DNA from: Arthrobacter sp. ISL-95
GTDB lineage: Bacteria; Actinomycetota; Actinomycetes; Actinomycetales; Micrococcaceae
Assembly (NCBI RefSeq): GCF_018613695.1
Contig: NZ_JAGGPR010000017.1
Location: 1-64,000, forward strand
DNA length: 64,000 nt
Reading direction: 5' to 3'
Numbering within the stretch: the stretch's first letter is position 1; the number at the start of each line of letters is the position of its first letter. A program made the position numbers and the translations under genes. The notes under the pieces are model-generated. The model saw only the letters and a program-made list of their open reading frames with translations, had not been told where the DNA came from and did not search any database. Positions 26,258-34,089 of the stretch are shown here, one piece after another.

Positions 26258-27061
26258 TCAGTGCTTGGCGGAAACGTCCTGCGAGATGGCATTGGCAGTG
26301 GCCACGACTTCCTGCCGGACCGCGTCGAGGTACTTCGCCGGGTCAGCCTGTGCGGCCACAGCCTGGGCCTGCAGGGACACGTTGATGGCCGCGACGTTGT
26401 CGCCGTTGTTGTGGTTCCACACCGGCGCTGCGATGGACATCAGCCCGATCTCCAGTTCCTGGTCCAGCAGACACCACCCTTGCCCACGGACCTGCTCGAC
26501 GGCGGCCCTCAAGTCGGGCACGCTGGCGACGGTTCGCGGCGTGATCGGCGTCAGTTCCGCCGTCGAGAGGTAGGCCTCGAACTTGGCATGCGGCAATCCG
26601 GCCAGCAAGACGCGCCCCATGGACGTGGCGTAGGCGGGGAAGCGGGTGCCAACTGTGATGCCAACGTTCATGATCCGGCGTGTGGCCACCCTGGCCACGT
26701 AGAAGATGTCCGGGCCGTCCAAGACCGCTGATGACGTGGACTCACCCAGCTTCAGGCTCAGCTGCTCAAGGTGCGGCTGGGCCAGCTGCGGTAGGGACAA
26801 GGCCGACAAGTACGAGTAGCCAAGCTGCAGCACCTTGGCTGTAAGCGCGAAGGTCTTCCCGTCGGTGCGGACGTAGCCGAGCTCAACCAAGGTATGCAGG
26901 AAACGGCGTGCCGTGGCGCGCGTCAGGTCCGTGCGGGCCGCCACTTCGCTGAGGGTCATCACCGGGTTGTTCGCGTCGAAGGCCCGGATCACGGCCAGAC
27001 CCCGGGCCAGCGACTGGACATACTGGTCGCTGGCTTGCGGGGCAACTGCGGAGTCGGTCAT
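26258..27061 (-). CDS. pcaR: IclR-family regulator, PcaR/PobR subfamily
   Basis: 267 residues. N-terminal winged helix (YVQSLARGLAVIRAFDANNPVMTLSEVAARTDLTRATARRFL) and C-terminal IclR effector domain (GITVGTRFPAYATSMGRVLLAG; GLMSIAAPVWN). SLARGLAVIRAF and TLVELGYVRTDG are typical of PcaR/PcaU, which respond to beta-ketoadipate or protocatechuate. The ATG at 27061 is favoured; a TTG at 27070 has AGGA directly adjacent and too close. It lies downstream of pcaJ in the same direction, and probably controls the pca genes. The symbol is inferred from subfamily and position. Confidence 0.88.
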   Translation of the reverse strand: MTDSAVAPQASDQYVQSLARGLAVIRAFDANNPVMTLSEVAARTDLTRATARRFLHTLVELGYVRTDGKTFALTAKVLQLGYSYLSALSLPQLAQPHLEQLSLKLGESTSSAVLDGPDIFYVARVATRRIMNVGITVGTRFPAYATSMGRVLLAGLPHAKFEAYLSTAELTPITPRTVASVPDLRAAVEQVRGQGWCLLDQELEIGLMSIAAPVWNHNNGDNVAAINVSLQAQAVAAQADPAKYLDAVRQEVVATANAISQDVSAKH

Positions 27062-27219
27062 GGTTACCAATCCTAGGGTGCGTTGCGGGGCCCGCTCTGC
27101 GCGTTATTCCTTGACAGGGCCCACGCCGCCCGGGTTCCCTGACCGAGCTTGCGAGGATAGGGAGGCGGTGGGATGCAAAGCGGGCCTCACAACGGGGAGA
27201 GCCCAACTTGCGGGGTCTG

Positions 27220-27885
27220 CTACACCTTCTTGAGGGGCAGCGGTACGAGCTCCTGGATTTCTTCGAAGGTGCAGCCGAAGGTTTCGCGGACGGTGACACC
27301 GTCGGGCCCTGTGAGGAACACAGCCTTGTCCGTGTACACGCGGGTGACGCAGCCGACGCCGGTCAGCGGATAGGTGCACTGTTCCACGAGCTTGGACACG
27401 CCTTCGCGGGTCAGGAGCGTCATCATCACGAACACGTCCTTGGCGCCGGTGGCCAGGTCCATCGCACCACCCACGGCCGGGATGGCGTCCGGGGCGCCGG
27501 TGTGCCAGTTCGCGAGGTCGCCCGTGGCGGAGACCTGGAAGGCGCCGAGGACACAAATGTCCAGGTGCCCGCCGCGCATGATCGCGAACGAGTCAGCGTG
27601 ATGGAAGTAGGAGGCTCCCGGCAGTTCGGTGACGGGGATCTTCCCGGCGTTGATCAAGTCACCATCGATCTCGTCGCCCTCAGCGGCGGGGCCCATGCCG
27701 AGCATCCCGTTCTCCGTGTGGAGGGTGATGTTTTGTTCCTCGGTGAGGTAGTTGGACACGAGTGTCGGCTGGCCGATGCCCAAGTTCACGAAGGAGCCGG
27801 GGACGATGTCGCGGGCCACCAACCGGGCGAGTTCGTCGCGGCCCAGCGGCTTCTCCGAGGTCTGGATGCTTGTCTGGGTGCTCAT
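27220..27885 (-). CDS. pcaJ: 3-oxoadipate CoA-transferase subunit B
   Basis: 221 residues. Beta subunit of succinyl-CoA:3-oxoadipate CoA-transferase. The active-site glutamate lies in TLHTENGMLGMGP (SENG-type motif), and GSFVNLGIGQPTL is the nucleotide-binding start. It begins two bases after pcaI with AAAGGTGG eight bases before the ATG. It is the last structural gene of the pca operon; PcaIJ charges beta-ketoadipate with CoA from succinyl-CoA. Confidence 0.96.
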   Translation of the reverse strand: MSTQTSIQTSEKPLGRDELARLVARDIVPGSFVNLGIGQPTLVSNYLTEEQNITLHTENGMLGMGPAAEGDEIDGDLINAGKIPVTELPGASYFHHADSFAIMRGGHLDICVLGAFQVSATGDLANWHTGAPDAIPAVGGAMDLATGAKDVFVMMTLLTREGVSKLVEQCTYPLTGVGCVTRVYTDKAVFLTGPDGVTVRETFGCTFEEIQELVPLPLKKV

Positions 27886-27887
27886 GA

Positions 27888-28574
27888 TCAGGCCACCTTT
27901 TTGTTTGAGTCGGCAGAATCGACGCGGACCACGCTGTTGACGTAAATCCCCGGGGTCACCACGTTTTCCGGATCCAGGGAACCTGTGGGCACGATCTCGG
28001 AGACCTGCACAATGGTGTGCTTGGCCGCCGCGGCCATGATGGGGCCGAAGTTGCGGGCGGTTTTGCGGTAGACGAGGTTGCCCTTGCCGTCCGCTTTGAG
28101 TGCCTTGATCAGGGCGACGTCGGCGTGAATCGGAGTTTCGAACACCTGCCATTTCCCGTCCAGCAATCGGGTTTCCTTGCCCTCAGCCAGGGTGGTGCCG
28201 TAGCCGGTCGGCGTGAAGAACCCGCCGATTCCGGCGCCTGCTGCGCGGATCCGTTCAGCCAGGTTGCCTTGCGGGACGAGCTCAAGCTCGATCTCACCGG
28301 CGTGGAACTTGGCGTCGAAGTGCCAGGAATCGGACTGCCGGGGGAAGGAACAGATCATTTTACGGACCCGGCCTTCCTTGATCAGCAGCGCCAGGCCCTG
28401 ATCGCCTTGGCCTGCGTTGTTGTTGACCACGGTCAGGTCCTTCGCGCCGCAATCCATCAGCGCATCGATCAGTTCGAACGGCTGCCCGGCGTTGCCGAAC
28501 CCGCCGATCATCACGGTGGAACCGTCCTTGATGCCGGCGACAGCCTCGCCCACAGTGTCAATGAAATTCAGCAT
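27888..28574 (-). CDS. pcaI: 3-oxoadipate CoA-transferase subunit A
   Basis: 228 residues, alpha subunit of the same heteromeric CoA-transferase. Family marks are STVMIGGFGNAGQPFELIDAL at the N-terminus, then LTVVNNNAG and GIGGFFTPTGYGT, the CoA-transferase family I glycine-rich signature. GAAGGG lies about nine bases before the ATG. It lies 14 bases after pcaF. Confidence 0.96.
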   Translation of the reverse strand: MLNFIDTVGEAVAGIKDGSTVMIGGFGNAGQPFELIDALMDCGAKDLTVVNNNAGQGDQGLALLIKEGRVRKMICSFPRQSDSWHFDAKFHAGEIELELVPQGNLAERIRAAGAGIGGFFTPTGYGTTLAEGKETRLLDGKWQVFETPIHADVALIKALKADGKGNLVYRKTARNFGPIMAAAAKHTIVQVSEIVPTGSLDPENVVTPGIYVNSVVRVDSADSNKKVA

Positions 28575-28588
28575 GACTTTTTACCCTT

Positions 28589-29803
28589 CTACGCCGACGC
28601 GCCGGCAGTGACGTTTTCGAGCACCACGGCCAGGCCTTGGCCCACACCGATGCAGATCGCTGCCACGCCCCAACGCTGCCCGGAAGCCTGCAGGGAACGG
28701 GCGAGCGTGCCCAGGATGCGGGTACCGGAAGCACCGAGCGGGTGGCCCATCGCGATCGCGCCGCCATGCTGGTTCACGATTCCGGGGTCAATCCCCCACG
28801 CGTCAACACACGCCAGCGATTGCGCAGCGAACGCTTCGTTAAGCTCGACGGCGCCCACCTGGTCCCAGCCGATGCCCGCCTTCGCGAGGGCCTTGTTCGC
28901 GGCCTCGACGGGTGCGTAGCCGAAGAACTGAGGATCATTACCGTACGCACCACGGCCTGCGATGCGGGCCAAGGGTTCAAGACCGAGCATTGAGGAAGCA
29001 GCTTCCGAACCGATCCACGCGGCCGAAGCACCATCTGACAACGGCGAGGCGTTACCGGCGGTGACCGTACCGCCGTCGGGCCCGCCTGACTCAGCCCGGA
29101 ACACCGTCTTCAAACCGCCCAGCTTCTCCGCCGAAGAACCGGCACGGATGCCCTCATCACGGACCAGATCCGTGCCCGGAACCTGCGAGACCAGGTTGTC
29201 GTAAAACCCTTCGTTCCACGCGGCGTCGGCCAGGTTGTGCGAGTCCGCAGCGAACTGGTCCTGACGTTCACGGGTAATTCCGTACTTTTCGCGGAGCCGT
29301 TCGGTGGCCTCGCCCAGGGAGATGGTCCAGTCCTTGTTCATGGCCGGGTTCACCAGACGCCAACCGAGCGTGGTGGACGCCAACGTCATGTCCCCGGCAG
29401 GGTACGGCTTGGAAGTTTTCGGAAGCACCCAGGGGGCACGGGACATGGACTCGGCGCCACCCACCAGCATCAGCTCAGCGTCGCCGGCGTTGATCTGGCG
29501 GGAGGCAATAATCGCCGCGTCCAGGGAGGAACCGCAGAGACGGTTGACCGAGGTGCCGGGGATGGAAACCGGCAGGCCGGCCAGCAGGGTAGCCATGCGG
29601 GCAACGTTGCGGTTTTCCTCGCCGGCACCGTTGGCGTTGCCGAACACTACCTCGTCGATCCGCTCAACATCCAACCCCGGCGCACGCTTAACGGACTCGC
29701 GGACCACGTGGGCAGCAAGGTCATCGGGACGGACAGCAGCAAGACCGGAGCCGAACTTGCCAAAGGGCGTGCGCACGGCGTCGTACACGAAAGCCTGGTT
29801 CAT
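28589..29803 (-). CDS. pcaF: Beta-ketoadipyl-CoA thiolase
   Basis: 404 residues. Cleaves beta-ketoadipyl-CoA to succinyl-CoA and acetyl-CoA, the final step. The acylated cysteine is in SVNRLCGSSLDAAI; the catalytic His is in GGAIAMGHPLGASGTR and the second Cys in AAICIGVGQGLA. The ATG at 29803 has GAAGGA six bases upstream; an in-frame start nine codons earlier would place the gene in the adjoining palindrome and is not preferred. A 96-base gap with a 68-bp palindrome separates it from pcaC. Confidence 0.96.
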   Translation of the reverse strand: MNQAFVYDAVRTPFGKFGSGLAAVRPDDLAAHVVRESVKRAPGLDVERIDEVVFGNANGAGEENRNVARMATLLAGLPVSIPGTSVNRLCGSSLDAAIIASRQINAGDAELMLVGGAESMSRAPWVLPKTSKPYPAGDMTLASTTLGWRLVNPAMNKDWTISLGEATERLREKYGITRERQDQFAADSHNLADAAWNEGFYDNLVSQVPGTDLVRDEGIRAGSSAEKLGGLKTVFRAESGGPDGGTVTAGNASPLSDGASAAWIGSEAASSMLGLEPLARIAGRGAYGNDPQFFGYAPVEAANKALAKAGIGWDQVGAVELNEAFAAQSLACVDAWGIDPGIVNQHGGAIAMGHPLGASGTRILGTLARSLQASGQRWGVAAICIGVGQGLAVVLENVTAGASA

Positions 29804-29824
29804 GGGTTTTCCTTCGTTCTCTTT

Positions 29825-29892
29825 ACCCAACTGAGTCGCAATAGTGCGCGTTTTGAGGGGTCTAAACGCGCTTAAATGCGACCTGGTTGGGT
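29825..29892. repeat. 68-bp palindrome, family A copy 1
   Basis: Arms ACCCAACTGAGTCGCA (29825-29840) and 29877-29892 pair at 13 of 16 positions. Inside, GCGCGTTT (29846-29853) pairs perfectly with 29864-29871 across a ten-base loop. It fills most of the pcaC-pcaF gap within the operon. An element of the same length and the same arm sequence lies at 37039-37106. Confidence 0.8.
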
Positions 29893-29899
29893 AGAGGGG

Positions 29900-30337
29900 T
29901 TAATTGGGGGTGGAGGATGCGTCGATCTCGGCGAAGACTTTTTGGGCCGTTTTGAAGGCCGAATTGGCCGACGGCACACTGCAATAAATGGCGGTCTGCA
30001 GCAGGATCTCTTTGATCTCGTCCCTGCTCAGTCCGTTGTTGAGGGCTGCCCGGACGTGCATGGCCAGCTCCTCCCAGTGACCGTGAGCCACCAGCGCCGT
30101 GAGGGTGACGGCGGAGCGCATTTGCCGGCTCAGGCCTGGCCGCGTCCAGATGCCACCCCAGGCGATCCTGGTGATCATGTCCTGGTAGTCCTCGGTAAAG
30201 GAATCCTTGGCCGCGTTGGCGCGGTCCACATGCGCATCGCCGAGCACTTCCCGGCGAACCGCCATGCCGGCGTCGTAAATGTCCTGGGCAGTGGCGTCGG
30301 GCTGCACGGCACCATTGTGTTCGGAAACTGAGCTCAC
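29900..30337 (-). CDS. pcaC: 4-carboxymuconolactone decarboxylase
   Basis: 145 residues. Decarboxylates 4-carboxymuconolactone to beta-ketoadipate enol-lactone. AhpD-like fold: FTEDYQDMITRIAWGGIWTRPGLSRQMRS and HVRAALNNGLSRDEIKEILLQTAIYCSVP, the family's conserved stretches. It starts at GTG, overlapping the pcaD stop by four bases (GTGA). In several actinobacteria pcaD and pcaC are fused as pcaL; here they are in the same order but still separate. Confidence 0.96.
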   Translation of the reverse strand: MSSVSEHNGAVQPDATAQDIYDAGMAVRREVLGDAHVDRANAAKDSFTEDYQDMITRIAWGGIWTRPGLSRQMRSAVTLTALVAHGHWEELAMHVRAALNNGLSRDEIKEILLQTAIYCSVPSANSAFKTAQKVFAEIDASSTPN

Positions 30338-31137
30338 AGTCCGTTCTCCTTCATGAAGTTGCGCATCAGTTCAGCCACGGCGGCTGGCGCCTCGGCGGGT
30401 GCGAGGTGGCCTACACCGTCAAGGGCTACAGCCTCAGCCGTGCCGCCGCCGGCGGTGATGTCCGCGGCAACAGATTTGGCCATCGACGGCGGTGCCACTG
30501 AATCCTCGACGCCGGCAATCACCTGCGTGGGGACGGTGATGCTGCCGAGCTGCTCACGGACGTCGAAAGCGGCGAGGGCTTCGCAGCAGAACGAATAGCC
30601 GAAGCGGTCGGCATCGCGGAGTGCGTGCAGGAGGCGGCTGCTGATCTCCGGCTGTCGGTCCAAGAAACCGGAGCCGAACCAGCGTTCCGCGGAGCCCTGG
30701 ATCATCACAGGCGTGCCCAGTTTGCGAACCGTCTCGGCACGCTCCAGCCAGCCTTCCGGCGTACCCAGCTTGGCGCCGCTGCACTGGACGGACAGGCTGC
30801 GGAGGCGGTTGCCGTGCTTGATGCCGAGTTGCAACCCGGTTGCCCCGCCCAGCGAAACACCGGCGTAGTGGAAATTTGCGCCCGGCGAGACTGAGTCAAC
30901 AAGATCGACGACGGCGTCCGCGAGTTCCGCAACGTCGAAGCCTTCTGTGACGGTTGGCGAGATGCCGTGTCCTGGGAGGTCCCAGCCGATGACGTCATAG
31001 TCATCGCCGAGGAGGGCCGCGGTTTCGGTCCAGAGGACAGTGGATGTCCCCAGCGACGGTCCCACGACCAGCAGGGGCTTGGTTCCCAATTCGCGCTGCG
31101 GGGAGAGCAGCACGGCTTTGACAATTGGCTTAGCCAC
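30334..31137 (-). CDS. pcaD: 3-oxoadipate enol-lactonase
   Basis: 267 residues, alpha/beta hydrolase that opens the enol-lactone to beta-ketoadipate. Nucleophile elbow is YAGVSLGGATG; the catalytic His is in LDGVGHLAPAE; oxyanion region is LLVVGPSLGTS. I start it at GTG 31137 (AAGGGAG about eight bases upstream), which overlaps the pcaB stop by eight bases. The long N-terminal extension in the same frame lies wholly inside pcaB and is rejected. It overlaps pcaC by four bases. Confidence 0.95.
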   Translation of the reverse strand: MAKPIVKAVLLSPQRELGTKPLLVVGPSLGTSTVLWTETAALLGDDYDVIGWDLPGHGISPTVTEGFDVAELADAVVDLVDSVSPGANFHYAGVSLGGATGLQLGIKHGNRLRSLSVQCSGAKLGTPEGWLERAETVRKLGTPVMIQGSAERWFGSGFLDRQPEISSRLLHALRDADRFGYSFCCEALAAFDVREQLGSITVPTQVIAGVEDSVAPPSMAKSVAADITAGGGTAEAVALDGVGHLAPAEAPAAVAELMRNFMKENGL

Positions 31138-32551
31138 GAGTGGCTCCCTTCGATGAAAATGTTGCGAATTCGGGGTAAGTCGCGAGGATGCGGCGGCTGA
31201 TCTCCTGGGCTTCGCCAAGGTAGCTTGCTGGGTCCAGAAGCGCCTCGAGCTCCGCGTCGGAAAGCTTGTCCGCAGGCACCGTTTCACGCAGGAGCTTGGT
31301 GTAGATACGTGACTGTTCCGCGGCGGGCGCCTTGAGGGTTTCGTCGACGACGCCCTGCAGCTTCTGCTTTCCGTCCTCGCCCAGAAGAGGGGCGACGGCG
31401 GCCGACACGCCTTCGCTGAGGAGCAGCGGCCCCGAGATCTCAACGTTCCGACGCATCGCCTCCGGGAAGACCCGGAGTCCTTCCGTGAGTTCGCGGAGGT
31501 GTCCAGCGGCTCCGAGTGCCAAGGCCAGCAGCTGGCGAAGTGCCGGCCATTCGCTGTGCCAGGCACCGTCGGGCCGCTCGTCGTTGAAGGTGGCCGCAGC
31601 GAGGTGCAGTTGCGATGCAAGACCGGGAGCCTGCAACGCGGCACTGCGGATCAGCACTGACAGCACGGGGTTTTGCTTCTGCGGCATGGCTGAGGAAACA
31701 CCCCGCCCGGCAGCCAACGGTTCGCCGAGTTCAGCGACTTCAGGGCGGCTCAGGAAAAGCAGGTCCGCAGAGATCTTGCCGAAGGAATCCAGCAGCGCCG
31801 CCAACGCATCGCCCAGGGCAGTAACTGCGAGCCGGTTGGTGTGCCACGGAGCGGGAGCGGTTGCGAGGCCAAGGCTCGCGGCCAGGGAGTCCGCCAACGT
31901 GAACGGCGTGGAGCCGGAGCCTGCCGTCAACTTGGTCCCGGACGCCAGCGTTCCCCCAGCCCCGCCAAACTGAACCGGCAACTCCAGGGACTCCAGACGA
32001 GCAGCCGCAGCCGCGACGCCCTGGAACCACTGTGCGGCCCTGAGCCCGAACGTGTAAGGGAGTGCGTGCTGCGTCAGGCTCCTGCCCACGGACAGCGTTT
32101 CCGCATGCTGCCCCGCCAAGGTGGCGAGCGCCGTCGTCGCGCCCTTTATGTCTGCCAGTAGCGCGGAAACGGTGCGGCTGGCGAGCAGCATGAGCGCGGA
32201 GTCGAGTACGTCCTGGCTGGTCAGCGAGGCGTGGACAGCCTTACCGGCGCCGATTCCGGAGGCGTCCAACTCCCGGACGCGAGCGCGCAGGTCTCCGAGC
32301 AGCGGAATCACAGGGTTTCCGCCACCTTGGGCGCGTTCCGCTACAGAAAGAACGTCGTAAGAACCGGCTTGGGCGGCTTCGGTCACCACAGCGGCGGATC
32401 CGGCGGGGACGAGGCCCGCCTCCTCAAGGACGGCAGCCCAGGAGGCTTCGACGTCGAGGATTGCCGCGATCACGGCACGGTCGCCGGTCAGTGCCGCGAC
32501 AGCGGGCGACGCCGATACCGGGCTGAGGAGGCCGAAGTCGCCGTCGGTCAT
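31130..32551 (-). CDS. pcaB: 3-carboxy-cis,cis-muconate cycloisomerase
   Basis: 473 residues, fumarase/aspartase superfamily. Lactonises beta-carboxymuconate. The superfamily loop reads GVSSAMPQKQNPV; ALTSQDVLDSALML (His/Thr region, here ASLTSQD) and GRSLTQHALPYTFG are in place. Overlaps pcaG by four bases (ATGA) and pcaD by eight. Middle of the pca operon. Confidence 0.95.
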   Translation of the reverse strand: MTDGDFGLLSPVSASPAVAALTGDRAVIAAILDVEASWAAVLEEAGLVPAGSAAVVTEAAQAGSYDVLSVAERAQGGGNPVIPLLGDLRARVRELDASGIGAGKAVHASLTSQDVLDSALMLLASRTVSALLADIKGATTALATLAGQHAETLSVGRSLTQHALPYTFGLRAAQWFQGVAAAAARLESLELPVQFGGAGGTLASGTKLTAGSGSTPFTLADSLAASLGLATAPAPWHTNRLAVTALGDALAALLDSFGKISADLLFLSRPEVAELGEPLAAGRGVSSAMPQKQNPVLSVLIRSAALQAPGLASQLHLAAATFNDERPDGAWHSEWPALRQLLALALGAAGHLRELTEGLRVFPEAMRRNVEISGPLLLSEGVSAAVAPLLGEDGKQKLQGVVDETLKAPAAEQSRIYTKLLRETVPADKLSDAELEALLDPASYLGEAQEISRRILATYPEFATFSSKGATRG

Positions 32552-33162
32552 GCCTGGTTTTCCCTTGCTGAATGGTCCGCGTTGACGCTGGTTTCCAGCG
32601 AGCCGTCCTGCTGGAAGTCCAGGAAGACGGTCTCGTCACCGCCCTGCAGGCGGATGTCCCAGGTGAGGCCGCCGTCGGGGTCTCGTCGTGCAATGAGCGT
32701 CTTGCGGCGCTCAGGGTCCAGGGAGCTCAGCAGAGGATCGTTGGCCAGAGCTTCCTCGTTCTCCGGCAGGTATACGCGGGTGAAGAGTCGGTTCATGAGT
32801 CCGCGGGCGAAGACGGCCACCGAGATGAACGCGGCCGCGCCGGGAGCCGTCGGGCCGGGGTTGACCGTGGTGAAGGTGTACACGCCGGAGTTGCCAACTG
32901 AGCCGCGGCCCCAGCCGGTGAACGTGTAGCCATCGCGGACCAGGGATCCGGTGCGCTGGACGATGTTGCCGTCGGAATCCGGCTGCCAGATTTCCAGGAT
33001 GGCGTCCGGGATAGTGCTGCCGGAGCCGTCGTACACCGTGCCCTGCAGGCGGATGCTGCCGGGGCTGCCGGGCGCCAGGAGTTCGTTGTCCTTGTTGAAG
33101 GGAAGTGCGTAGCCGTAGAACGGGCCAACGGTCTGGCCCGGTGTGGGTGTCAGCTTGCTCAT
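32548..33162 (-). CDS. pcaG: Protocatechuate 3,4-dioxygenase alpha subunit
   Basis: 204 residues. Alpha subunit of the Fe(III) intradiol dioxygenase; it supports the fold but carries no iron of its own. LTPTPGQTVGPFYGYALP at the N-terminus and GTVYDGSGSTIPDAILEIWQPDS in the beta-sandwich are typical. The ATG at 33162 has GAGGAG eight bases upstream; earlier codons overlap pcaH. Five bases follow the pcaH stop. Confidence 0.96.
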   Translation of the reverse strand: MSKLTPTPGQTVGPFYGYALPFNKDNELLAPGSPGSIRLQGTVYDGSGSTIPDAILEIWQPDSDGNIVQRTGSLVRDGYTFTGWGRGSVGNSGVYTFTTVNPGPTAPGAAAFISVAVFARGLMNRLFTRVYLPENEEALANDPLLSSLDPERRKTLIARRDPDGGLTWDIRLQGGDETVFLDFQQDGSLETSVNADHSARENQA

Positions 33163-33167
33163 GCGCT

Positions 33168-34040
33168 TTACTCCTCGTCCCCGGCGTCGCCGTATGCTTC
33201 GTTTTCGGTCCAGGTCCGCTTGGAACCGGTGAGGATGATGTCCCACTTGTAGCCGAGCGCCCATTCAGGGCTGGTGAGCTCGTGGTCGTACTCCGCCACG
33301 AGCCGGTCGCGGGCGTCCTGGTCCACGATCGACTGGTAGATGGGATCCAACGGGAACAGCTGGTCACCCGGGAAGTACATCTGGGTAACGATTCGCTGGG
33401 TGAACTCCGAGCCGAACATGGAGAAGTGGATGTGCGCCGGACGCCAGGCATTCAGGTGGTTCTTCCACGGGTACGCGCCGGGCTTGATGGTGGTGAAGCT
33501 GTACGAGCCGTCGTCACCGGTGATGCAGCGGCCGACGCCGGTGAAGTTGGGGTCCAGCGGTGCGGGGTGCTGATCGCGCTTGTGGATATAGCGTCCGGAG
33601 GCGTTGGCCTGCCAGATCTCCACGAGCTGGCCTGCAACAGCTCGTCCGTCGCCATCAAGGACGCGGCCTGAAACAATGATGCGCTCACCCTGAGGTTCGC
33701 CGTTGTGCTGGATGGTCAGGTCCGATTCCAGCGCGTGAACATCCTGGTGGCCGAACGCGGGCGAGTAGAGCTCTATTGTCTCCGGGTCCGCGTGGTGCAG
33801 GCTCTTGGTGGGGTGGCGCAGGATGCTGCTGCGGTACGGTGCGTAGTCCAGGCGCGGCATGGTCTCCGGTCCCCGGCCGTTCTTCAGTGCCTCGGCGTAG
33901 CGATCGCTGATGCCCTTTATCTCAGCACTGAGATCCGCTTGGGTTTCCACCTTCTTGGGGGCGACATGCGCGGCGTGTGGCTCAGCGGGCGGCACGAGTT
34001 CCTCGGATTCGAGCGCCTGTGCTGTCTGTTCGTGTGGCAC
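33168..34040 (-). CDS. pcaH: Protocatechuate 3,4-dioxygenase beta subunit
   Basis: 290 residues; holds the catalytic iron and cleaves protocatechuate between its two hydroxyls. The intradiol signature is LVEIWQANASGRYIHKRDQH. Iron ligands are the Tyr in KPGAYPWKNH, a second Tyr upstream, and the His pair in RPAHIHFSMFG. A GTG start at 34040 has AAAGGAG six bases upstream. The first 50 residues are a longer, Glu/Pro-rich N-terminus than in Pseudomonas. Five bases before pcaG. Confidence 0.96.
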   Translation of the reverse strand: MPHEQTAQALESEELVPPAEPHAAHVAPKKVETQADLSAEIKGISDRYAEALKNGRGPETMPRLDYAPYRSSILRHPTKSLHHADPETIELYSPAFGHQDVHALESDLTIQHNGEPQGERIIVSGRVLDGDGRAVAGQLVEIWQANASGRYIHKRDQHPAPLDPNFTGVGRCITGDDGSYSFTTIKPGAYPWKNHLNAWRPAHIHFSMFGSEFTQRIVTQMYFPGDQLFPLDPIYQSIVDQDARDRLVAEYDHELTSPEWALGYKWDIILTGSKRTWTENEAYGDAGDEE

Positions 34041-34089
34041 AGCCGGCTCCTTTCGGTTGACGGTTCTTGTTGGTTTGCGGGCAGCGGAC

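Noticed and set aside
29804..29830. Longer pcaF with nine extra N-terminal residues
   Set aside because: The extension has no ribosome site and runs into the 68-bp palindrome; the ATG at 29803 has GAAGGA at good spacing.
31138..31644. Longer pcaD (about 170 extra residues)
   Set aside because: The added segment lies entirely inside pcaB in another frame and has no alpha/beta hydrolase features.
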